This document shows positions 58,057 to 64,000 of a stretch of 64,000 bases of DNA, piece by piece (positions within the stretch are counted from its first letter, which is position 1; each line of letters opens with the position of its first letter). This DNA is from Haloarcula salina (GTDB lineage Archaea > Halobacteriota > Halobacteria > Halobacteriales > Haloarculaceae): positions 124,001 to 188,000 of the forward strand of contig NZ_WRXL01000006.1 in NCBI RefSeq assembly GCF_010119195.1, given 5' to 3'. Below the pieces are notes generated by a model. The model was not told where the DNA came from, made no database searches, and saw only the letters and a program-made list of their open reading frames with translations. The translations under genes were made by a program, and so were the position numbers.

Positions 58057-59415
58057 ATGACTACCGAGGACGCGCAGGCGGCGGCCGGGACCGCCGAGGG
58101 GCAAGGCCCCGTCCAGATCGACGAGGAGCTGGCCCGGCACTTAGAGAACAAGCGCGAGGAGCTGTTCGAGAAGTTCGGCATCCCGGACGAATTCCCGCCG
58201 GAGGTCCTCGAAGAAGCGCGAGAGCGCACGGAAGACGTCCAGGCCGAGATCGAAGAGGAGGTCGACGAGCGCGAGGACCTCCGGGAGATGACGACCTGGA
58301 CGACCGACCCGATCGACGCCCAGGACTTCGACGACGCCATCTCCGTCGAGGAGCGCGAAGAGGAGTACGTCCTCTGGGTTCACATCGCCGACGTGACGCA
58401 CTACGTCAACCCCGACACGGCGATGTGGGACCAGGCCGTCGAGCGCGGGAACACGGTGTACCTCCCGGCCTACACCGTCCACATGCTGCCGCCAGTCCTC
58501 GCCGAGACCGTGTGCTCGCTGGTCCCGAACGAGGACCGACTGGCCCACACCGTCGAGATGCACCTCGACAAGGAGAACCTCGGCTACGACGAGATCGACA
58601 TCTACAAGTCCGTCATCCGCTCTGACGCCCGGCTGACCTACACCGAGGCCGAGCGCCTGCTCGACGACCCCGACAGCGCCGCGGACCTGCTCGAAGACCA
58701 GAGCGTCGACCTCGCGGAGAAGACCGAGCAGGTCTGGGAGCTGGCCGACCGGATGCACGAGCAGCGCAAGGAGGAGGGGTCGCTCGTCCTCAACCCCGCG
58801 CGGGACCGCGCCCACACCATCATCGAGGAGTGCATGCTCAAGGCCAACAAGGCCGTCACGCACGAGCTGATGTGGTCGCGCGGCGTCGAGGCGATGTACC
58901 GCGTCCACCCCCAGCCCAGCCCCGACGAGTGGGACGAGGCGCTGGTCGAGATCCAGGAACTCGACGGCGTCTCCATCCCCGGCGACGCCTGGGACGACCC
59001 GCGCAAGGCCGTCAACGCCACGCTCGAACAGGCCCCCGGCCGCCAGCTCGACAAGATCCAGTGGGCCGTGATGAAAGTGATGCCGCGCGCGAAGTACATG
59101 AACGACCCCTTCGGCGGCCACCACGCGCTGAACTTCGAGATCTACGGCCACTTCACCTCGCCCATCCGGCGGCTGTCGGACCTCATCAACCACTGGATCG
59201 TCTACACCAACGACGTACCAGAGGACCTCATCGCGCTGTGTGACCGCGCCAGCGACCGCCAGAAGGACGCCGAGCAGTGCGAACGGGAGTACAAAAACTT
59301 CCTGCAGGAGGTCGGCCTTGACCCCTCCGCGGTCAACAACCGCGGCATCGAAGTGGTCGAGGACCCGGACGACGACGCCGACGACGGCGCGGAAGACGAG
59401 GCGGCCGAGGAGTAG
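58057..59415 (+). CDS. RNB-domain exoribonuclease (RNase R/II-like, catalytic domain only)
   Basis: A 452-residue ribonuclease. Residues 1-75 are an acidic helical region; the RNB catalytic core follows. TTWTTDPIDAQDFDDAISVEE (residues 79-99) carries the four conserved Asp of the magnesium site, then VHIADVTHYV, NTVYLPAYTVHMLPPVLAETVCSLVPNEDRLAHTVEM, and HALNFEIYGHFTSPIRRLSDLINHWIV near the C terminus. The cold-shock and S1 RNA-binding domains of bacterial RNase R are missing, as in the known haloarchaeal RNase R-like enzymes, so RNA binding must come from elsewhere. It degrades RNA 3' to 5'. A run of T's follows the stop codon. Confidence 0.92.
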   Translation: MTTEDAQAAAGTAEGQGPVQIDEELARHLENKREELFEKFGIPDEFPPEVLEEARERTEDVQAEIEEEVDEREDLREMTTWTTDPIDAQDFDDAISVEEREEEYVLWVHIADVTHYVNPDTAMWDQAVERGNTVYLPAYTVHMLPPVLAETVCSLVPNEDRLAHTVEMHLDKENLGYDEIDIYKSVIRSDARLTYTEAERLLDDPDSAADLLEDQSVDLAEKTEQVWELADRMHEQRKEEGSLVLNPARDRAHTIIEECMLKANKAVTHELMWSRGVEAMYRVHPQPSPDEWDEALVEIQELDGVSIPGDAWDDPRKAVNATLEQAPGRQLDKIQWAVMKVMPRAKYMNDPFGGHHALNFEIYGHFTSPIRRLSDLINHWIVYTNDVPEDLIALCDRASDRQKDAEQCEREYKNFLQEVGLDPSAVNNRGIEVVEDPDDDADDGAEDEAAEE

Positions 59416-59490
59416 TGCCGCCCGACGGCGTCCGGACAGTCGTTCGCACCAACAGGAAGACCTTTTTTCCGCCCGGGCGGCACTGCCGGT

Positions 59491-60234
59491 ATGTGCCCTC
59501 CACCAGCACCGGCGATCGAGACGGACGGTCTGACGAAGCGCTACGGCGATACGAGCGCCATCGTCGACCTCGATTTGACCGTGCCCCGCGGGAGCGTCTT
59601 CGGTTTTCTCGGCCCCAACGGCGCGGGCAAGACCTCGACCATCCGCATCCTGACGACGCTGACGAACCCGACCTCGGGGACGGCCCGGGTCGCCGGCGAA
59701 CCGGTCTCCGATAGAGCGGCGGTGGTCGACAAAATCGGCTTTCTCCCCGAGGAACCGCCGCTGTACGACGAACTCACCGGTCGCGAGCAACTGGAGTACA
59801 TCGCGGGCCTGCGCGGCCACGAGGACTGGGAGCGCGTGGAGTCGCTGCTCGACCGCTTCGACCTCTCGGCGGACGCCGACCGCCGCGTCGAGACGTACTC
59901 GAAGGGGATGAAACAGAAGCTCGGACTCGTCCAGGCGCTGTTACACGAGCCCGAGGTGCTGATTCTCGACGAACCGACCTCGGGACTCGATCCGCGGGCG
60001 GCCCGGACGGTGCGTGACACGATCAGCGAGGTCGCGGCCGCGGAGACGACCGTGTTCCTCTCGACGCACATCCTCCCCGTGGTCGAGGAGTTGGCCGACA
60101 CCGTCGGGGTCCTGTACGGCGGGGACCTCGTCGCCGAGGGCACGCCGGCCGAGCTGACCGACGAGATCGCGGCCGGCGGGACGCTCGAAGACGTGTTCCT
60201 CGACGTGACCAGCGAGCGGCCGGCGGAGCAATGA
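59491..60234 (+). CDS. ABC transporter ATP-binding protein
   Basis: A 247-residue ATPase: Walker A LGPNGAGKTST, Q-loop IGFLPEEPPLYDELTG, signature YSKGMKQKLGL, Walker B VLILDEPTSGLD, switch LSTHILP. It lacks fused membrane segments and belongs to the type that pairs with a separate permease. The partner gene overlaps its stop codon by 4 bp (ATGA). The family exports drugs, lipids or peptides, or links to membrane protein assembly; the substrate is unknown. Confidence 0.92.
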   Translation: MCPPPAPAIETDGLTKRYGDTSAIVDLDLTVPRGSVFGFLGPNGAGKTSTIRILTTLTNPTSGTARVAGEPVSDRAAVVDKIGFLPEEPPLYDELTGREQLEYIAGLRGHEDWERVESLLDRFDLSADADRRVETYSKGMKQKLGLVQALLHEPEVLILDEPTSGLDPRAARTVRDTISEVAAAETTVFLSTHILPVVEELADTVGVLYGGDLVAEGTPAELTDEIAAGGTLEDVFLDVTSERPAEQ

Positions 60235-61841
60235 GACGGCCGGACGGCCGCCGGGCGCTGCTCGTCGCGCGGACCGAGCTTCGGCGGACGTGGCGAAAGC
60301 TCCTCGGGACGGCGCGCGGGACGCTCACGCTCGGCGGCGGCGGTCTCATGATCTCGCTGTACAGCCTCGCCATCGGCGCGGCGGCGCTGTTTCTCGGCGG
60401 CGCGCTCGTCGAGAGCGACCCCCACACTGTCAGGCTCGCGACGACGGGAGCGATCGGCGGCCTGCTGGGACTGGTCGGCTTCGTCACGCTTCAGCATACG
60501 GTGAAGTCGGCCGGCGAACCCGACGCCGCGGACGGGCTCCTGACGACGATTCCCTACGAGGACGCGCTGGCCGGACTCGTCGTCGCGGAGGTCGGCCGCG
60601 TCTTGGCCGGCCTCGCGCTCCCCCTCGCGGCGCTGACGCTCGGTCTCGCCGCCGGGAGCGCGGGCGTCGCCGTCGCGCTCGTCCTCCTCGTCGGCTCGCT
60701 CCTCGTCGCGGTCCTCGGGACCCTCGGCGGCTACGGGCTGGGACTGGTGACGAAGCTGGTCGCGAGCCAATCGGCCGTCGTCGCGCGCCACCGCGCGAGC
60801 TTCGGCGGGCTCGCCTCCCTCGCGCTCGCGGTCGGCTGGATCACGATGACGACGATCCCCTCCGTGCAGACGCGCGTGCTCCGACTGGCCACGCGGTCGC
60901 CGCTGTCGTGGACCGCCGACGCGGTCTTGCTGGCCCTCGGGAGCGCGAGCGCCGACCCCCTCCACGCGGGCGTCGCGACCGTCGCACTCGCGGGGAGCCT
61001 CCCGGTCGGGACAGTCGCGTGCCTGTGGCTCGCCAGACGGACCTGGTACGCGGATCCGATCCAGCCAGCCCACGAGTTCGACCACGACGAGCGGACGCTC
61101 TCGGACCGACTCCTTCGGGGCCGGGTCTCGACGGCGACCCGCGTCGTCGCACAGAAGTCGTGGCTCCGGACGAAGCGCGCCCCCATCACCGTCCAGTACG
61201 CGGCCATGCCGTTCTTCTTCCTGATGTTCCACCTCCAGACCGTGATACTCGAGGGCGTCGTCCCGCCGACGTTTCCGCTGGCCGCGGGGGTCGCGAGCGC
61301 GGCGGCCGCGGGCGCGGCGTTCACGCTCAATCCGCTCGGCGGCGAGGAGCGCGTCCTCCCGCTCACGCTGACCGCGAACGTCTCCGGGCGAGCGTTCGTC
61401 TCGGGGCTCGTCCTCGCCGGCGCGCTCCCCGGCGTCGCACTCACGGTGGTTTTGGTCGGCGGCGTCGGCGTCGCCGCCGGCACGCCACCGCTGGTGTTCG
61501 GCGTCGCGCTCGCGACCGCACTCGTCGCCACCGTCGCGGCGCCGGCCATCGCCGTGGGCACCGGCGTCGTCTTTCCGAAGTTCGAGCGGTCCTCCGTCTA
61601 CGGGCGCGAGGTGGTCGTTCCGAGCGGCTGGGCCTTCGTCGGCTACCTCGTCGTCTTCGGCGCGGCCGTCGCGCCGGCGAGCCTAGCGTTCCTGTTCAGC
61701 GTCCACGACCTGTTCTCGCTGGGCGACGAGCCGTTGGTCCTCGGCGGCGGCCTGGCGGCGACGCTCCTGCTCTGTCTGGGGTGTGGCGCCGCCGGGTTCC
61801 GTTACGCGTCCAACCGCGTCGCCACCTACCGCTTCGACTGA
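60231..61841 (+). CDS. ABC transporter permease (ABC-2-like), 12 or more helices
   Basis: A 536-residue polytopic protein, twice the size of a single ABC-2 permease. About 12 hydrophobic segments occur, with a longer hydrophilic loop in the middle (about residues 275-305, HEFDHDERTLSDRLLRGRVSTATRVVAQKSWLRTKRAPITVQ). The N terminus (RRPDGRRALLVARTELRRTWRKLLGTARG) is basic. It overlaps the ATPase gene by 4 bp and forms with it a two-gene exporter. Cargo not known. Confidence 0.78.
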   Translation: MRRPDGRRALLVARTELRRTWRKLLGTARGTLTLGGGGLMISLYSLAIGAAALFLGGALVESDPHTVRLATTGAIGGLLGLVGFVTLQHTVKSAGEPDAADGLLTTIPYEDALAGLVVAEVGRVLAGLALPLAALTLGLAAGSAGVAVALVLLVGSLLVAVLGTLGGYGLGLVTKLVASQSAVVARHRASFGGLASLALAVGWITMTTIPSVQTRVLRLATRSPLSWTADAVLLALGSASADPLHAGVATVALAGSLPVGTVACLWLARRTWYADPIQPAHEFDHDERTLSDRLLRGRVSTATRVVAQKSWLRTKRAPITVQYAAMPFFFLMFHLQTVILEGVVPPTFPLAAGVASAAAAGAAFTLNPLGGEERVLPLTLTANVSGRAFVSGLVLAGALPGVALTVVLVGGVGVAAGTPPLVFGVALATALVATVAAPAIAVGTGVVFPKFERSSVYGREVVVPSGWAFVGYLVVFGAAVAPASLAFLFSVHDLFSLGDEPLVLGGGLAATLLLCLGCGAAGFRYASNRVATYRFD

Positions 61842-61903
61842 GCGCGAACGGACGGTGCGGCGGGAGCGGCCTCCGGACCCAGACCAGCGACGGACCACCT
61901 CGC

Positions 61904-62524
61904 TCAACAGATCGGCTTCGGATCGAGTCCCATCGCGTCCAGCGCCTCGGCGTAGCCCTCGTAGGCGGCCTCGACGGCCTCGGTGGCAGCCGCCGCAGCG
62001 GCGTCACGCTCCGATTCCGAGAGCGCGTCGAGAGCGGTCTCGGCCTGGTCAAGCGACGATGCGTCGGACCTGAGCTCCCGGGCGAGGTCGGCGCGGCCCT
62101 CGTCGGCCTCGTTGACGAAGAAGTTCACCACCTGCAGGTAGAAGCGGTCGGCGATCAGGGGGGCCGCGACGAGGCCGGCCCCGACGCGCTCTGCGGTCCC
62201 CGCGACGGTTTCGAGGTGCGCCGAGAGCGCGTCTGGCTCTCCCGAATCGGCGTCGATTCGGTCGCTCCGCTCTGCGGCCGCCGCGGCCGCCTCATCGAGC
62301 GCGTCCGCGACCGCGCCGTCCGCTCCATCGTCGTCCGAGATCTCGTCACTCCACCGTCCCAGCGCGGCCGCCAGCCCCGCCTCGCGAGTCGCGGCGGCTT
62401 CGAGGACCGCGTCGGTCTCAAGCGACGCGCCGGTGGCGGCGACGAGCGCCTTGTCCGACCCGAGTCGGTCGCGTTCCGTCTCCGTCGCGTCTCGCACCGC
62501 GTCGATCGTGGCTCGCGCGTCCAT
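61904..62524 (-). CDS. Helical protein of unknown function
   Basis: A 206-residue protein that is almost entirely helical, with Ala, Asp and Glu repeated at short intervals (ALDEAAAAAAERSDRIDADSG, ARELRSDASSLDQAETALDALSESERDAAAAAATEAVEAAYEGYAEALDAMGL). No catalytic motif or membrane segment is seen. The DxKPIC end contains one cysteine. It converges with the ABC permease gene and is divergent from the rhodanese-MBL gene. Family not recognised. Confidence 0.6.
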   Translation of the reverse strand: MDARATIDAVRDATETERDRLGSDKALVAATGASLETDAVLEAAATREAGLAAALGRWSDEISDDDGADGAVADALDEAAAAAAERSDRIDADSGEPDALSAHLETVAGTAERVGAGLVAAPLIADRFYLQVVNFFVNEADEGRADLARELRSDASSLDQAETALDALSESERDAAAAAATEAVEAAYEGYAEALDAMGLDPKPIC

Positions 62525-62594
62525 ACTCTCGCTGGGGCCGGCGCGGGCTTCAATTCCCCGCCCGGTTTATCTGCCGGAGCGACCTACGTCCGGT

Positions 62595-63776
62595 ATGACC
62601 GAGGACTATCCGGAGCCCCCGACGGAGCCACAGTCCGTGTCGGCGGCGGCGCTGCAATCGCGACTCGACGCCGGCGAACCGGTCCGACTGCTCGACGTTC
62701 GCGACCGCGACGAGTACGAAGAGTGGCACATCGACGGCCCGTCGGTCACGGCGACGCAACTCCCGTTCCCGAAGTTCCTGCAGGCGAAGGTGACCGGCGA
62801 GGTCGACGACCTCGTAGCGGACGTGGCCGGCTCGGGCCCGATAACCGTCGTCTGCGCCCGCGGCGAGGCCAGCGCCTTCGTCGCCGGCCTTCTGGCCGAC
62901 CACGACGTGGACGCGCAGAACCTCGCCGACGGCATGGAGGGATGGGCCCGTCTCTACGATGCCCGCGAGATCCCTTGCGACGCGGCCACCGTCGTCCAGT
63001 ACCGACGCCCCGCCTCGGGCTGTCTCGGCTACATGGTCGTCAGCGACGGCGACGCCGCCGTCGTCGACCCGCTTCGGACGTTCGCCGACCGCTACGTCGC
63101 CGACGCCACCGAGCACGACGCGACGCTCCGCTACGCCGTCGACACGCACGTCCACGCCGACCACGTCAGCGGCGTTCGCCGCCTCGCTGCCGAGACCGAC
63201 GCCGAACCGGTCATGGCCACACGAGCGGTCGACCGCGGCGTCACGGACGCGGTGACCGCGCTCCCCGACGACGGGTCGCTCACCGTCGGCTCGGCGACGC
63301 TCCGCGCCCACCCCCTGCCCGGCCACACTACCGGCATGACCGGGTTCGCAGTCGGCGACGTGCTGCTGGCCGGCGACAGCGTCTTCCTCGACGGCGTCGC
63401 TCGCCCGGACCTCGAAGCCGGAGCCGAGGGCGCGCGCGACCTCGCTCGGGACCTCCACCGCACGCTGATCGAGCGCCTCGCCGCGTTCCCGGACGACACG
63501 CTCGTCGCACCGGGGCACTACGGCGACGCCGCGACGCCCGCGTCAGACGGGACCTACACCGCCCCCCTCGGCGATCTCCGCGAGCGCCACCCCGCCTTCT
63601 CGATGGACCGCGAAGCGTTCGTCGACGCCGTCTGCGACGACATACCCCCGCGGCCGGCCAACTTCGAACGCATCATCGCGATCAACCTCGGCACCGAAAC
63701 CGCCGACGACGACGCGGCCTTCGAACTCGAACTCGGGCCGAACAACTGCGCCGCCACCCCCACGGCCGACGACTGA
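62595..63776 (+). CDS. Rhodanese-metallo-beta-lactamase fusion protein
   Basis: A 393-residue protein with two sulfur-handling domains. Residues 15-120 are a rhodanese domain (VRLLDVRDRDEYEEWHIDGP, then the active Cys87 in VVCARGEAS). Residues 130-380 are a metallo-beta-lactamase of the persulfide dioxygenase/glyoxalase II group with THVHADHVSG (His185, His187, Asp189, His190), LPGHTTGMTG, LLAGDSVF and LVAPGHYGD supplying the metal ligands. Sulfur-transfer plus persulfide oxidation is the likely role. Here rhodanese comes first; many known fusions have it last. It is divergent from the helical unknown protein. Confidence 0.87.
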   Translation: MTEDYPEPPTEPQSVSAAALQSRLDAGEPVRLLDVRDRDEYEEWHIDGPSVTATQLPFPKFLQAKVTGEVDDLVADVAGSGPITVVCARGEASAFVAGLLADHDVDAQNLADGMEGWARLYDAREIPCDAATVVQYRRPASGCLGYMVVSDGDAAVVDPLRTFADRYVADATEHDATLRYAVDTHVHADHVSGVRRLAAETDAEPVMATRAVDRGVTDAVTALPDDGSLTVGSATLRAHPLPGHTTGMTGFAVGDVLLAGDSVFLDGVARPDLEAGAEGARDLARDLHRTLIERLAAFPDDTLVAPGHYGDAATPASDGTYTAPLGDLRERHPAFSMDREAFVDAVCDDIPPRPANFERIIAINLGTETADDDAAFELELGPNNCAATPTADD

Positions 63777-63780
63777 GCGA

Positions 63781-64000
63781 CTAAAACGGCAACCGATCGC
63801 GAATTTGGTCCAGCAGCGATCCCTCCTCGTCCGGCACGTCGTCGCCCACCACGTCCTCCCCCGGCAGAATGACCGTCCGTTCGCCGTTGTCCTCGACCTC
63901 GATGAGGTCGTCCGCCTTGAGGGCCGCCAGCGCGTCTTCGATCCGGTCGATGTTCTCCTCCGTCCGCGACCGAAGCTCGAAGACGGTCATCCCCTCCTCG
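63781..64000 (-). CDS. Small winged-helix-like protein (DUF6432-like), 5' end outside window
   Basis: The frame is open to the right edge, so the first visible ATG at 63990 is probably internal; the codons just before it read EEG. The visible 72 residues are GMTVFELRSRTEENIDRIEDALAALKADDLIEVED followed by NGERTVILPGED, a helix-turn-helix followed by a beta wing, then an acidic tail ending QIRDRLPF. This matches what I recall of DUF6432, about 100 residues long. Probably DNA-binding. Partial. Confidence 0.6.
   Translation of the reverse strand, partial: EEGMTVFELRSRTEENIDRIEDALAALKADDLIEVEDNGERTVILPGEDVVGDDVPDEEGSLLDQIRDRLPF

Noticed and set aside
60290-63784. A very long forward open frame (more than 1,100 codons) crossing the ABC permease, the helical protein and the rhodanese-MBL gene
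   Set aside because: Its translation is extremely Arg/Pro-rich, a product of GC-rich third-position bias, and it runs through three genes with clear protein motifs.
1-64000. Insertion sequences, transposases, integrases or CRISPR arrays
   Set aside because: None of the proteins carries DDE, HUH or tyrosine recombinase motifs, and no regularly spaced direct repeats were seen.

Overview
The window is chromosomal DNA from a haloarchaeon (class Halobacteria). The predicted proteins are acidic and the DNA is GC-rich. The gene content is typical of the group: FtsZ2 next to NcsA, TFB, RIO2, eukaryote-type L15e, Bat/HTH-10 regulators, Tat-dependent lipoproteins and a retinal/carotenoid cluster. Many genes look leaderless, with a TATA-like element about 26-30 bp before the start codon. 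The genus cannot be decided from the sequence alone. No rRNA, tRNA, CRISPR array or intact insertion sequence was seen.

Layout. 1-18 kb is core and mixed: the ftsZ2 3' end, ncsA, an alpha/beta hydrolase, a DUF2332 protein, a CrtI-like FAD oxidoreductase, small membrane proteins and lipoproteins, endonuclease IV, a lipoate ligase family protein, a Bat-like regulator divergent from a lone nuoCD, msrA, a thioesterase, an AI-2E exporter-family protein and a GT-C glycosyltransferase. 18-26 kb holds rio2 and a complete dipeptide/oligopeptide ABC importer operon behind a 25-bp palindrome. 26-37 kb holds a UPF0175/DUF3368 toxin-antitoxin-like pair, a membrane SppA-type protease with a partner protein, an aldo/keto reductase, a methyltransferase, a cupin, an HpcH/HpaI aldolase, a TFB, a Bat-like regulator and lipoproteins.

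38-51 kb is a carbohydrate regulon. It contains a zinc sugar/polyol dehydrogenase, a DgoD-type galactonate dehydratase, an SDR dehydrogenase, a rhamnulokinase-type FGGY kinase, a class II (FucA/RhaD-like) aldolase, a full CUT1 sugar ABC importer, a second zinc dehydrogenase overlapping a DhnA-type class I aldolase, and an IclR regulator. The iclR promoter region carries two near-identical 17-bp palindromes, each directly abutting a TATA-like element. No aldose-ketose isomerase is present, so the route through the kinase and aldolase is incomplete here or starts from a ketose or from a polyol oxidised by the dehydrogenases.

52-57.5 kb is a retinal module: a Bat-type PAS/GAF/HTH regulator, then crtB, crtY and a Brp/Blh beta-carotene cleavage enzyme in one direction, without an opsin gene in the window. 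57.5-64 kb carries a zinc-binding small protein, an RNB-only ribonuclease, an ABC exporter pair, a helical unknown, a rhodanese-metallo-beta-lactamase fusion and the 3' part of a small winged-helix-like gene at the right edge.

The observations most worth following are the iclR double operator, the unusual mixture of enzymes in the sugar regulon, the hairpin-rich leader of rpl15e, the palindrome in front of the peptide ABC operon, and the orphan nuoCD that shares a TATA element with a Bat-like regulator.
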